From positions 186,001 to 250,000 of the forward strand of contig CANMSA010000005.1 in NCBI GenBank assembly GCA_947500385.1: a stretch of DNA of 64,000 nt, in the 5' to 3' direction. The notes beneath the pieces are model-generated. The model made no database searches, had not been told where the DNA came from, and saw nothing but the letters and a program-made list of their open reading frames with translations. Numbering within the stretch: the stretch's first letter is position 1; each line of letters begins with the position of its first letter. The position numbers were made by a program, and so were the translations under genes. The DNA comes from an uncultured Flavobacteriaceae bacterium (GTDB taxonomy: Bacteria > Bacteroidota > Bacteroidia > Flavobacteriales > Flavobacteriaceae). Of this stretch, positions 8,243 through 17,757 are shown piece after piece.

Positions 8243-9406
8243 ATGGCTAAAAAAGTCGAAGTAAAAGATTTATTGGAAGCAGGTGTGCATTTCGGACACC
8301 TAACCAGAAAGTGGAATCCCAACATGGCGCCCTATATCTACATGGAGCGTAACGGAATTCACGTTATCAACCTTTACAAAACCGTAGCAAAATTAGACGA
8401 GGCGAATGAAGCCCTGAAAAAGATTGCGGCCTCCGGTAGAAAAATTCTTTTCGTTGCTACCAAAAAACAAGCAAAAGATATCGTTGCCGAAAAAGTGGCA
8501 AAAGTAAACATGCCCTATATTACCGAGCGCTGGCCCGGTGGAATGTTGACCAACTTTGTAACCATTCGAAAAGCGGTCAAAAAAATGGCGTCCATTGATC
8601 GAATGAAGAAAGATGGTACGTTCTTGACATTATCTAAAAAAGAACGTTTACAGGTGGATCGTTTGCGTGCAAAATTAGAAAAGAATTTGGGTTCCATTTC
8701 TGAAATGACACGTTTACCAGGCGCTTTGTTCGTTGTGGATACCATGCGAGAGCACATTGCCGTGAAGGAAGCCATGAAATTGAATATTCCGATTTTTGCG
8801 ATGGTCGATACCAATTCGGATCCCCGCGAAATCGATTACTTGATCCCATCGAACGATGATGCTTCCAAATCAATCGAAATTATCATGCAACAGGTAACCG
8901 ATGCGGTGGCAGAAGGATTATCTGACCGAAAATCCGAGAAACAAGCTGGTAAAGAAGGTGCAGATGCGGCCCCTGCCCCTAAGAAGGAAGCTGCTCCTGC
9001 TCCCAAGAAAGAAGAAGCTCCCGCCCCGGTAGCTGAAAAAGTAGTGGAAGAAGCACCTGCTCCCGAAGTAGTAGAGGAAGTGGCAGCTGTTGCAGAAGCA
9101 CCTGTAGTGGAGGAGAAAAAAGAAGAAGCTCCGGCAAAAGAGGAAAAAACCAAAGCCGACGACCTTACCAAAGTAGAAGGTGTAGGGCCCAAAGCTGCCG
9201 AAGCGTTGGTAAATGCCGGACTTGAAAGTTTTGCAAAATTGGCAAAAGCCGATGCGGAAAAGATCAAGGAAATCCTTACGGAAGCCAGTTCTAGAATGGC
9301 ACATTTAGACCCCACTTCTTGGCCAAAGCAAGCCCAAATGGCAGCGGATGGCAAATGGGACGAGTTAAAGGAATGGCAAGATAACGTCAAAGGAGGCGTA
9401 GAGTAA
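8243..9406 (+). CDS. rpsB: 30S ribosomal protein S2 with C-terminal helix-hairpin-helix extension
   Basis: Residues 1-232 are a standard S2 (VKDLLEAGVHFGH, ITERWPGGMLTNF, MVDTNSDP). A linker of about 70 residues rich in Pro, Ala, Glu and Lys follows, then an 82-residue globular tail (306-387). The tail opens DDLTKVEGVGPKAAEALVNAG, a helix-hairpin-helix motif, and ends with a Trp-rich helix (SWPKQAQMAADGKWDEL). The total of 387 residues far exceeds the usual 230-260. A similar tail is known to me on L21 of some Bacteroidota, which is recollection rather than a search result. tsf follows 68 bases downstream, the conserved rpsB-tsf order. Confidence 0.95.
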   Translation: MAKKVEVKDLLEAGVHFGHLTRKWNPNMAPYIYMERNGIHVINLYKTVAKLDEANEALKKIAASGRKILFVATKKQAKDIVAEKVAKVNMPYITERWPGGMLTNFVTIRKAVKKMASIDRMKKDGTFLTLSKKERLQVDRLRAKLEKNLGSISEMTRLPGALFVVDTMREHIAVKEAMKLNIPIFAMVDTNSDPREIDYLIPSNDDASKSIEIIMQQVTDAVAEGLSDRKSEKQAGKEGADAAPAPKKEAAPAPKKEEAPAPVAEKVVEEAPAPEVVEEVAAVAEAPVVEEKKEEAPAKEEKTKADDLTKVEGVGPKAAEALVNAGLESFAKLAKADAEKIKEILTEASSRMAHLDPTSWPKQAQMAADGKWDELKEWQDNVKGGVE

Positions 9407-9436
9407 GGGTATAGAATAGTAACTGATTTGTATAAC

Positions 9437-9454
9437 TTCCTACATGGGTAGGAA
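9437..9454 (+). other. rpsB-tsf intergenic hairpin
   Basis: TTCCTAC (9437-9443) and GTAGGAA (9448-9454) form a perfect 7-bp stem with a 4-base loop between rpsB and tsf. No T tract follows, so it is not a classical terminator. It may be a processing or pausing site that sets S2 and EF-Ts levels apart. Confidence 0.45.
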
Positions 9455-9474
9455 CGATCATAAATAATGTAGAT

Positions 9475-10440
9475 ATGGCAAAAATATCAGCCGCAGAAGT
9501 AAATAAATTAAGAAAGGCCACAGGAGCTGGAATGATGGACTGTAAAAACGCTTTGGTCGAAGCCGAAGGTGATTTTGACAAGGCTATCGAAGTGCTGCGC
9601 AAAAAAGGCCAGAAGGTAGCGGCCAAAAGAGCCGACAGAGACTCCTCTGAAGGTGCAGCAATCGCTAAAGTAAATGGTGATAACACTGTTGGGGTAGCGA
9701 TCGTCCTAGGTTGTGAAACCGATTTTGTCGGAAAGAACGAAAATTTTGTCGCGCTGGCGAATGACATCGCCGCCATTGCTTTGGAGCAGGATAGTAAAGA
9801 TGCTTTGTTGGCTGCCGATTTTGGAGGCATGACCGTGGCGGATAAGTTAATCGAACAAACCGGTGTTATCGGTGAAAAGTTGGAAATCAACGCTTTCGAA
9901 AGAGTGGAGGCCCCTTATGTAAGCGCTTATGTACATATCAATAAGATTGCGGCCTTAGTAGGTTTTTCCTCAAAGGTGGCGACCGCCGATGAACTTGGAA
10001 AGGACCTTGCGATGCAAGTAGCTTCAATGGGTGCAACTACCCTGTCCTACAAGGATTTTGACCCTGCTTTTGTAGCATCGGAAACCGAAGCGCGCATCGC
10101 GGCCATAGAAAAAGACAATGAAGAACTGGGCCGTTTGGGCAAAACCCTTAAAAATGTACCACAGTACATTTCAATGAGCCAGTTGACCGAGGAGGTATTG
10201 GCAAAGGCAGAGGCCGATGCAAAAGCGGAACTTGCCGCGGAAGGAAAACCGGAAAAAATCTGGGATAAAATCCTTCCTGGTAAAATGGATCGTTTTGTTT
10301 CGGACAATACTACCTTGGATCAGGAACAGTGTTTGTTAGACCAAAACTTCATCAAAAATGAAAAGATCAATGTTGCAAAATATGTTGAATCTCACGGAGA
10401 TGCCCAAGTAACCGGTTTCAAAAGAGTTACCGTAGGATAA
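9475..10440 (+). CDS. tsf: translation elongation factor Ts
   Basis: EF-Ts, the guanine nucleotide exchange factor for EF-Tu, acting in the cytoplasm. 321 residues, the longer form usual in Bacteroidota. The N-terminal UBA-like module contains LRKATGAGMMDCKNAL, and the EF-Tu-contacting motif CETDFVGKNENF is intact. The two core subdomains follow and the C-terminus is complete. It sits downstream of rpsB with a hairpin between them and ends at a strong terminator, so rpsB-tsf forms one transcription unit. Confidence 0.97.
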   Translation: MAKISAAEVNKLRKATGAGMMDCKNALVEAEGDFDKAIEVLRKKGQKVAAKRADRDSSEGAAIAKVNGDNTVGVAIVLGCETDFVGKNENFVALANDIAAIALEQDSKDALLAADFGGMTVADKLIEQTGVIGEKLEINAFERVEAPYVSAYVHINKIAALVGFSSKVATADELGKDLAMQVASMGATTLSYKDFDPAFVASETEARIAAIEKDNEELGRLGKTLKNVPQYISMSQLTEEVLAKAEADAKAELAAEGKPEKIWDKILPGKMDRFVSDNTTLDQEQCLLDQNFIKNEKINVAKYVESHGDAQVTGFKRVTVG

Positions 10441-10460
10441 GTTTATACCAAACTACTATC

Positions 10461-10497
10461 AAACCGCCTCGATTGTATTGATCTTGGCGGTTTTTTT
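10461..10497 (+). terminator. intrinsic terminator of tsf
   Basis: AAACCGCC (10461-10468) pairs with GGCGGTTT (10486-10493), followed by a run of T residues. It lies between tsf and the convergent TonB receptor gene. Confidence 0.85.
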
Positions 10498-10555
10498 ATG
10501 GATACTATTGAAAAACGCTAGTTATAGCGGTTTTCATGGCAAAGGCAATTGAAAC

Positions 10556-12922
10556 CTAAAACTCTATTCGATAGTTCAAAAAGGGAATAAGCTCCAATTG
10601 AAAGCTCGTTTGTAGCTCCCCGGCACCATTGAAGAAAATAGTGTCGATATTCGCCCGATTGGTGAGGTTCTGAACATCCAACGAGATGCGATGGGCCGCT
10701 TTCGGCCGGTTTAGCCGATAGTAAATACTGGCATCCAATCGAAAATAGGAGTCGAGCTCCAAGGTATTTCGCAATTGCTGGTTGATACGTACTTCCCCGG
10801 TGTCCTCAAAAAATTCCTGATCTAGCGGGGTTGCCCGTTTACCACCATTGAACAACGTCTTCGCATTCACGCCAATCGTATTATTCTGTTTTTTGCCAAC
10901 GGTAAACTCCTTCCCTCCTACCAAGTTAAAGGTGTAATTGTAGTTGTAGGCGCTGTCGTACCAATTGCCGTCAGCGGCCCTGTATTGGGTATCGTACAAG
11001 GAGGCCGTTGCCAAGAAAAAGTACTGACGGGAAAAGAACTTCTCGAAGGTGAACTCTACTCCGTAATTTCTTCCCACACCACTATCTGTAAACTCGGCGG
11101 GTATAAATTGACCGTTGAGATAGGACGCGGTGAAACGAGGATCCTTCACCACCGCTACCTTGTTCAAGTCTTGATAGTAGGCCTCTACTTTCATGTGCCC
11201 ATTTTTGATGACCCGCCAGTCGTGACCGATAATATAATGGATCGCCTGCATCAGGTCCAAATCTGTGTTTGGGGTGCTAAAACCGTCCCCGTCGGGAATT
11301 TTGATAAAGTACTGGTTCAACGGCATTCGTCTGGAGTGCACTCCCAAACCTGCCGAAAGGGTATGATTCGGGTTCACCTTCCATTCAACCCCCATCCTGG
11401 GCTCCACTACAAAATCATCATTTACAGAAAAGTAGGTGCCATGCAGCCCAAAAGTTGTCGAAAAATCGGTGCTAAAACGGTATTTTGCTTGTATATACGC
11501 CTGCCCCATAGTTCCCTTACCATCCTCGTTTACCAACTCTAAGCGTTGCTCATTTTCAAAGGCCGTTGTAAGCACATTGTAATTTAAGAGGCTAAGGATA
11601 CCTCCTGCATTTACGGTAGCCTTCGCATTTATTTTTTTTGTGTAATCGGTACTGACCCGAAAAGCACTATTTCTTAAAATATCACTATCCCCAAAAGTGG
11701 TCCCCGTGGCCGTATTCCTGCCATCAAAAATATAGTCACTCGCATTCCCCGAATAAGACAAACGCCCCTCTAGCTTACTGCCATTCTCAAAAAAGTGCGA
11801 CAGGGTAGCTCCTGTCATATAGGTTTTGGATTTAAAGACTTCCTCGCTGCTGAAATTGCCCTCAACCTCGGGGTCTTCATCTTCGTCACTAATGCCCCCA
11901 ATACCCCAAAACGATAGATTGGTGCGATCTCCCAGGGGCAGGTTCAATTTAATAGAAACATCTTGATAGGTAGGGGTACTACCGGGAGTTACGTCTACAA
12001 TTTGATTTAAGAGCGCTATGGTAGAATAGCGGTAATTAATCAAATAGGAGCCTTTGTAATCCTTCTTAAAAGGCCCTTCAGCCGTAAGGTCGGTACCCAG
12101 TACGCCAAATTGAAAGGCATACTCCCCTTTCTCGTTATTCCCATTCCTTAGATTAATATCAAACACCCCCGAAAGTGCATTTCCGTAGGTAGCGGGAAAA
12201 GCTCCGGTAAAAAAATCGGATTTGCCCAATAAATTACTACTGATCAAACTCACATTCCCGGGGGAATACCCTTCTTCGGAAAAATGATTCGGCTCGGGCA
12301 CCTCAATCCCTTCGATTCGCCATAACAATTGATTGGGGGCGTTTCCTCGAATGATGATCTCATTGCTGGTATCGTCACTATTGGTGACTCCTGCAAAGGA
12401 CAGGGCCATACGCCCGGGGTCGCTCACACTGGCAGGAAATCGTTTGGTTTCTTCCACGCTGAACGAACGGGCACTTACCGTGGCAAGCTTATTATTCGGG
12501 TTGATGTTATCGGTTGGCGCAACCAGGACCACCTCATCGAGTTGGTTCAATGCTTCGGTAAGATAAATGGTTAAGGCCACCTCTTTTGCCGAACCGATCA
12601 AAATTTCGGAAATCACAAAGTCCTCATAGCCTAAAAAGGTGAATTGAAAGGAGGCTCGACCTACGGGAATGCCCTCTAAGCGAAAATAACCATTCTCATC
12701 AGTGATGGCTCCTTTTGGAGGGTCTGCATCCAATAGGATGATATTGGCCCCTAATAAGGGAGCTCCTGTTTCTGCATCGAGGACCTTTCCCTTGACGGTT
12801 TGTGTCAGCGTCTGGCCAAAAGACGCAGCGGTACTTAAAAAAATGACAACAATTAAAAAAGTGACTTTTTGATATGCAGGCATGCAGTTTTTGATTGATG
12901 ATTTAAAAGTAGGTTTTTTCAT
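10556..12922 (-). CDS. TonB-dependent receptor with carboxypeptidase-like regulatory domain
   Basis: About 788 residues from the ATG at 12922 (MKKPTFKSS); another candidate start is at 12883. The signal peptide ends ASFGQ. Next comes a CarboxypepD-reg-like domain (VKGKVLDAETGAPLLGANI), then a plug domain (SVSDPGRMALSFAGV, IIIRGNAPNQLLWRIEGIEV) and a beta-barrel ending NYRIEF. Such receptors import ligands across the outer membrane using ExbB/ExbD/TonB energy. No partner SusD gene is adjacent, so the substrate is unlikely to be a classical polysaccharide-locus glycan and remains unknown. The GIN-domain lipoprotein gene lies 80 bases upstream on the same strand. Confidence 0.93.
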   Translation of the reverse strand: MKKPTFKSSIKNCMPAYQKVTFLIVVIFLSTAASFGQTLTQTVKGKVLDAETGAPLLGANIILLDADPPKGAITDENGYFRLEGIPVGRASFQFTFLGYEDFVISEILIGSAKEVALTIYLTEALNQLDEVVLVAPTDNINPNNKLATVSARSFSVEETKRFPASVSDPGRMALSFAGVTNSDDTSNEIIIRGNAPNQLLWRIEGIEVPEPNHFSEEGYSPGNVSLISSNLLGKSDFFTGAFPATYGNALSGVFDINLRNGNNEKGEYAFQFGVLGTDLTAEGPFKKDYKGSYLINYRYSTIALLNQIVDVTPGSTPTYQDVSIKLNLPLGDRTNLSFWGIGGISDEDEDPEVEGNFSSEEVFKSKTYMTGATLSHFFENGSKLEGRLSYSGNASDYIFDGRNTATGTTFGDSDILRNSAFRVSTDYTKKINAKATVNAGGILSLLNYNVLTTAFENEQRLELVNEDGKGTMGQAYIQAKYRFSTDFSTTFGLHGTYFSVNDDFVVEPRMGVEWKVNPNHTLSAGLGVHSRRMPLNQYFIKIPDGDGFSTPNTDLDLMQAIHYIIGHDWRVIKNGHMKVEAYYQDLNKVAVVKDPRFTASYLNGQFIPAEFTDSGVGRNYGVEFTFEKFFSRQYFFLATASLYDTQYRAADGNWYDSAYNYNYTFNLVGGKEFTVGKKQNNTIGVNAKTLFNGGKRATPLDQEFFEDTGEVRINQQLRNTLELDSYFRLDASIYYRLNRPKAAHRISLDVQNLTNRANIDTIFFNGAGELQTSFQLELIPFLNYRIEF

Positions 12923-13001
12923 TTGAATGGTCGAATCGTTTTCTATTCTAAGAGACACGTTTTGAACAAAAAGGTTGCATCAAACTATTCCTTTCGTTTG
13001 A

Positions 13002-13655
13002 TCAATTGGCATCGACCACTTGCCCGGAACCCGTATTCGTTATCGAAACAGCGGGCGTTCCTTTGTAGAAGATGGTACCACTACCGGTATTCGTTCCGCC
13101 CAGCGCATCGATACAGAAAATTTCACAATTGCCAGAACCGCTATTGGTAACCGTGCAGGTATTCACGCCAAAACCATATCCTTTAAAGGTCCCAGACCCT
13201 GTATTTTGTATTATCAGCGTATTACCTGAACCATTCGCGGCCATTGTACCACTGCCCTCATTTCGTATCTCCAAAGTTTCCATTCCTAAAAAACCCAGTA
13301 TCTCCATAGTTCCCGAACCTGTATTCTGCAAACCTGAAAATGTAGGAATCCGAATACCAGCTTCCACGGTAATGTTGTCATAACTCCCAGGTGCCAAGTC
13401 TATGGTAAGAACTCCGTTGGAAACGGTTGTACGCACATTATTGATAACATTATCATCTGCAAAAATACGAACCGCTTTTGAACTGCTTTTTGAAATCGTC
13501 ACTTCCACCGCACCGGTATTTCGAATTTGGGAAAAATCCGCAAGCTCGCGGTCTTGCTGTACGATACTACCCGAACCTTTTATCCGGTCATCATCCGTGC
13601 AGGAAAGAACCCCCAACACCATCAGGATCAAAACTACCCTTACTTTCATATTCAT
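13002..13655 (-). CDS. GIN-domain (DUF2807) lipoprotein with NTGSG repeats
   Basis: A 217-residue lipoprotein; the lipobox ends LGVLSC at Cys19. The mature protein is a GIN/DUF2807 domain (GSGSIVQQDRELADFSQI, VTISKSSSKAVRI). Its second half has six N-x-GSG repeats at intervals of about 15-25 residues (NTGSG, NEGSG, NTGSG, NSGSG, NTGSG, NTGSG), the signature of a stacked beta-helix. It is probably an envelope-attached protein of unknown function. It lies just upstream of the TonB receptor gene on the same strand, so the two may be co-transcribed. Confidence 0.88.
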   Translation of the reverse strand: MNMKVRVVLILMVLGVLSCTDDDRIKGSGSIVQQDRELADFSQIRNTGAVEVTISKSSSKAVRIFADDNVINNVRTTVSNGVLTIDLAPGSYDNITVEAGIRIPTFSGLQNTGSGTMEILGFLGMETLEIRNEGSGTMAANGSGNTLIIQNTGSGTFKGYGFGVNTCTVTNSGSGNCEIFCIDALGGTNTGSGTIFYKGTPAVSITNTGSGQVVDAN

Positions 13656-13721
13656 TGTTTAATGTGCTCTTTTTTTCAACATTGGCAACTACTGGGCAGA
13701 TGCCTGGATCTATTTGTAGGT

Positions 13722-14933
13722 TTACTCGGTCAAGAACAATTGCTCCATGGCGATAAACTCCTGCCATACCTGAATAATATCTTCTTTGTAATGCCCGGTG
13801 TTTACAAAAAGAATCTTTCCAATTTTTGTTTCGGGTTTGAAATACATGAAAGTCTCGATACCCGGATCACTGCCCGCATGACCTATATCCCCTTCGCCCT
13901 CGCTTCCAAAGACGTCCCAAAAAATTCCGGAACGTTCCTTTGAAGGAACCTGCAGCTGATTTTTAAATAAAACGGCATACGACTCTTTGGATAAAAGACT
14001 CCCTTCCCCGTAGAAACCGCGAATCATTTCTTGCAAATAAAGCGCCATGTCGGCCACGGATGATTTGAGCCCGCCATCGGGATAGGTAGTAAGTTCATAA
14101 AATGGTACGGCTATATGATCTTTACCGGTATAACGGGTTGCAAAATTGTCCATTTCCAAATCATCGTAAAACCAGCCACTGGCCTTCATCTGTAAGGGAG
14201 TTAAAATCTCCTCTGTGGTGAACTCGGCGTATGATTTTCCACTTACCTTCTCTATGATATAGCCTGCCAGGGCGGCTCCTATATTCGTGTATTCGTATTC
14301 CGCACCGGGGGCATTCCTGTAAAACGTACGTTTGCCATACAACGCCCCATGCTCATCCAGTAAACTCTGTAAATAGCTCGCAAGCGATAGGGGCTTGTTT
14401 TTCATGGTTTTAGACAAGAATATTTTCTCTTCAAACGAAAGTCCTTTTTTAGAAATGGGTTCTTTTTGAAAAGCATTATCAATGTAATAGCTCTTAAGGT
14501 CATAGACCGATGGGGTATCTCTAATTCCCGAAGTGTGGGTGGCCAAATGTCGAATTGTAATCGGTTCGTTCGGAAAGTAGGGATTGGCGACACAAAAAGG
14601 AAGATGTTTATTTATGGCATCGTCGAGACCTATCTTTCCTTGGTCTACCAATTTCATTAAAGCCACACCTATCAAGGTTTTTGAAGTAGAACCAATATTC
14701 TGTAGGGTCGTTGACGTATAGGGCGTTTTTGTAGAAATATCCGCATACCCAAAGCCTTTTTGATACAGCACACTGTCTTTATGCACCATGACCATACCAG
14801 CCCCTGGTAATTTCATGGTACCTAACAATCCTTCCATCTTTTGGCTGATCTCGTCACTGGTAGACTGGGCCAGACCGCTTCCCATGAAACACAGGTTTGT
14901 CAAAACAAACATCAAAATCATAGCTTTTTTCAT
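13722..14933 (-). CDS. serine hydrolase, class C beta-lactamase/PBP-like family (SH1)
   Basis: About 403 residues from the ATG at 14933 (MKKAMILMF), which opens a signal peptide ending GLAQ. The family's catalytic signature is present: S-T-S-K at residues 82-85 (nucleophile and base), a Y-T-N motif (YEYTNIGAAL) and a C-terminal H-A-G motif. This fold includes beta-lactamases, D-aminopeptidases and esterases, so the substrate cannot be read from sequence. It closely resembles the hydrolase at 20867 (shared TLQNIGSxSKTLIGVALM and ITIRHLATHTS). It lies downstream of a membrane AraC gene on the same strand. Confidence 0.92.
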   Translation of the reverse strand: MKKAMILMFVLTNLCFMGSGLAQSTSDEISQKMEGLLGTMKLPGAGMVMVHKDSVLYQKGFGYADISTKTPYTSTTLQNIGSTSKTLIGVALMKLVDQGKIGLDDAINKHLPFCVANPYFPNEPITIRHLATHTSGIRDTPSVYDLKSYYIDNAFQKEPISKKGLSFEEKIFLSKTMKNKPLSLASYLQSLLDEHGALYGKRTFYRNAPGAEYEYTNIGAALAGYIIEKVSGKSYAEFTTEEILTPLQMKASGWFYDDLEMDNFATRYTGKDHIAVPFYELTTYPDGGLKSSVADMALYLQEMIRGFYGEGSLLSKESYAVLFKNQLQVPSKERSGIFWDVFGSEGEGDIGHAGSDPGIETFMYFKPETKIGKILFVNTGHYKEDIIQVWQEFIAMEQLFLTE

Positions 14934-15051
14934 ACAGAGATCTTCCATTTTCAGCATTATCATTAAAACTCCCTACAATCACCAGCCAAGACGAGCGCTC
15001 AGAACTGTTTGTATTGATGGCTTTATCAAAGCTATTTAACAAATACCTTAT

Positions 15052-16218
15052 TTAAGTCTCAGTGGATGCAGAGGGACTACTTCCGGTACGAAGGGCGGCT
15101 TTGTATTGAGAGGGTGAGACACCGGTTTCTTTCTTGAACGTACGATAAAAACTACTTTTGGATTTAAAGCCGGAATCATAGGCGATTCCCATCAAAGAGA
15201 AATTATCGAATTCGGAAGAGGCCAACTTCTCTTTTATCATATCGATACGGTGCCTATTGATATAATCATAAAAAGATATCTTCATCTTTCTATTCAAGAG
15301 CGTTGAAAGTTTCTTATCGGTGGTTCCTATCAACCCGGCCAAATGGGTCAGCGTAAGGTCATGCGACAAATATGGTTTTTGGGTCCTGACAACCTCCTCC
15401 AACTTTTTTTGGAGTGCCAGCAGTTCCTCCTCCGAAATTTCTATGGAGCTTGTTACACTTTTATTTTTTGTGCCGGCTCCCTCTTCATCCATTAAAAATT
15501 CGGGCATTGCCACCACGGTTTGTTTAATCCCATTATACCCTAAATAGGTAACCAGAACAATCATGATCACCGCGGTAATATACCCGGTATCCCAAGTGGT
15601 AAAATACCCGTAGAGCGTCTCATATAAGGTCACCACAAAATCAAACAACATCAGCCAAAAGAATGATAGCAAAAATAGCTTCAACCATTGAACATTGTTG
15701 GTCACAAAGCTCGAATAATTAAATTTCATTATTGTCTTAAAGCGATAAAAAAGGCGGATCGATAGGAGCAAATACAGCAGCAAGTAGGCATCTTTCAACA
15801 ACGCCAAATAAGGCATTTTATGAAAGGGTTTTAAATAATCGAACACCAAATATCCCAGATAGCTGCTCGCCGTAAATGGCAGCGTAAAAATCAGCCAACA
15901 AAGAACGAACGGAATAAAATGAAACAAGTGCTTTCGTACAAGCCCTTTGTTTTCTAAAAAGAGCGACTTTACATAAATGTAGATCAAAGGCCCCATTATA
16001 AAACGTTCCCCATTTTCAAACACCATAGTAAACAGGTGTAAAAACCGCAGCTCATGTAGCTCTGCATAAAAACTGACTATGGTAATTATGATAAACCCCA
16101 AAAGCACCATTAGAATGTTCTGCGGCAGTTTCCTGTTTTTTGCCTTGGCGAGCATAAAAAGAATCACTGAACCAATGGCAAATCCGAACACTAAAATAAA
16201 ATCCGTTAGTAAAAGCAT
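15052..16218 (-). CDS. membrane-embedded AraC-family transcriptional regulator (1)
   Basis: 388 residues. The first 230 or so contain six to seven hydrophobic helices (beginning LLLTDFILVFGFAIGSVILF). The last 100 are an AraC-type double helix-turn-helix domain ending GFKSKSSFYRTFKKETGVSPSQY. This layout suggests a one-component sensor that detects an envelope or membrane signal and binds DNA from the inner membrane. It lies upstream of, and on the same strand as, the SH1 hydrolase gene. Two close paralogues sit at 23680 and 27164. The signal and target promoters are unknown. Confidence 0.9.
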   Translation of the reverse strand: MLLLTDFILVFGFAIGSVILFMLAKAKNRKLPQNILMVLLGFIIITIVSFYAELHELRFLHLFTMVFENGERFIMGPLIYIYVKSLFLENKGLVRKHLFHFIPFVLCWLIFTLPFTASSYLGYLVFDYLKPFHKMPYLALLKDAYLLLYLLLSIRLFYRFKTIMKFNYSSFVTNNVQWLKLFLLSFFWLMLFDFVVTLYETLYGYFTTWDTGYITAVIMIVLVTYLGYNGIKQTVVAMPEFLMDEEGAGTKNKSVTSSIEISEEELLALQKKLEEVVRTQKPYLSHDLTLTHLAGLIGTTDKKLSTLLNRKMKISFYDYINRHRIDMIKEKLASSEFDNFSLMGIAYDSGFKSKSSFYRTFKKETGVSPSQYKAALRTGSSPSASTET

Positions 16219-16353
16219 CTGAATCCTCTAGAATCGTAAAATCATTTTTAGGTTATTCCACTAGACGCAAAGCGTTTCTAATTGTTACAACACACTTCTA
16301 AATAAAACAATATTCCCGAGCATTTCAACCCCCTATACCTTCAGATTTTGAGC

Positions 16354-17757
16354 TCACCGCACTTTTTTGAGTTCAAACTCCTTTCCATATTGCACATAAA
16401 CGAGTTTCGTCACGGCGCCTAAAGCATCGAATTTGAACTCGTATCGCGCGTCGAACTCTTTTAGAAAAAAATTAGATTTACTCAAAGGATGTAACCCAAG
16501 TGTCGGGATCCCCTTTCCGGAACTTAGTAAAGCCGTTCCTTTTTGTTTTACATGGATACGTTGTCCCGTGTCGAATTCATAACTGCCACGGTATTTTTTT
16601 AACTGCTTTTTGGACAATACGATTTCTACCAAGGGCGGGAGCCCTAGTAAAAAGCGTTCCAATTCGCTGTGAAAAGCGATGAAATCCTTGCCTCCACTAG
16701 CGGTTAACATGATCAAACCTAGGTTCAATTCGGGATAAAAATCATAATGACTTCCATAACCATCCAAGTCCCCGCCATGTCCTAATGTACGAATCTGTGG
16801 TTCTGTACGTCCTTTGATCGATTCGAACATTCCAAAACCATATTCCAATCTACCGCTTACCACCTGCTTATGATGTGTGAGTACCAAAGGGGATATTGTC
16901 CCATCCGAATCATAGGTGGTGTATGCCTCCAGTTGTAAAAGCATTAGTCGGGATAAATCTCGAATAGAGGAAAACACCCCTCCCGAGGCCACGGTAGTGC
17001 CGGTTACCCAGGGTTGTAATGCCAAACTTCGTTTGTGCGGGGCATATGGTATCACCAAACTTTCCCGAGAAACATACTTCTCTAAAGTAGTAGTGTGTTC
17101 CAGACCGTATGGGTTTAACACATATTCTGCCAGCAAATTCCGGTATGTTTTTCCAGACACTTGCTCCATCAGAAACCCTAAGAGCGCATAGCCGTAATTC
17201 GAGTATGAAAAATGTTTTTTCGCCTCGGCATCCAACTCAATGAGCACAAGGTCATTTAACAATAGGGCCTTTGTATAAAGTTCTTTTTGCGGGGCGCCGT
17301 TCGGTGTAGGAGGTAATGAAGGCCCATCATGTGGAAATCCGGAACGGTGGTACAATAGATCCGCTATGGTGATATGGGCCACCTTTGATTTGGTTTTATC
17401 GGCCACTTGTTCGGGTAGGTATTCACTGATGGAGGTTGTTAAATCCAATTTCCCTTCGGCCAACATTTTATTGGCAATAATTGCTGTGAGCGTTTTGCTT
17501 AAAGAGGCTATTTGGAAAACACTGTGCTCGTTTATGGGTACTCCCGCATCTCCGTTCGTATTTCCGCTATGAACAAAAGTAACTGTACCCTTGTGTATAA
17601 AGGCCACCGACATGGCCGGGATATCATATTGTTCAACATATGTATTAATTCTGGCCCTTAGCGCAGCTAAGGGCACATGGTTGATTGTTTTTATCTCTTT
17701 CTGTCCCCAGGCAAACAGGTTCAGATGAATAAGTACTACCAATATCAGTTTTTTCAT
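16354..17757 (-). CDS. serine hydrolase, class C beta-lactamase/PBP-like family (SH2)
   Basis: 467 residues with a signal peptide (MKKLILVVLIHLNLFAWGQ). The catalytic motifs are S-L-S-K at residues 85-88, Y-S-N (FSYSNYGYALLG) and H-G-G (LGHGGDLDGYGS). A C-terminal segment of about 90 residues after the hydrolase domain looks like the small beta-barrel found in many such proteins. The start codon overlaps the stop of the upstream 339-residue-class gene by four bases (ATGA), so the two are translationally coupled. The pair is divergent from the kinase-regulator operon that starts at 18984. Confidence 0.92.
   Translation of the reverse strand: MKKLILVVLIHLNLFAWGQKEIKTINHVPLAALRARINTYVEQYDIPAMSVAFIHKGTVTFVHSGNTNGDAGVPINEHSVFQIASLSKTLTAIIANKMLAEGKLDLTTSISEYLPEQVADKTKSKVAHITIADLLYHRSGFPHDGPSLPPTPNGAPQKELYTKALLLNDLVLIELDAEAKKHFSYSNYGYALLGFLMEQVSGKTYRNLLAEYVLNPYGLEHTTTLEKYVSRESLVIPYAPHKRSLALQPWVTGTTVASGGVFSSIRDLSRLMLLQLEAYTTYDSDGTISPLVLTHHKQVVSGRLEYGFGMFESIKGRTEPQIRTLGHGGDLDGYGSHYDFYPELNLGLIMLTASGGKDFIAFHSELERFLLGLPPLVEIVLSKKQLKKYRGSYEFDTGQRIHVKQKGTALLSSGKGIPTLGLHPLSKSNFFLKEFDARYEFKFDALGAVTKLVYVQYGKEFELKKVR

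Noticed and set aside
8836-9390. Long minus-strand frames opposite rpsB
   Set aside because: They are shadows of the repetitive Ala/Pro/Glu/Lys linker; the products are low-complexity Ser/Ala or Phe/Cys-rich with no family likeness, and the plus-strand S2 frame explains the region.
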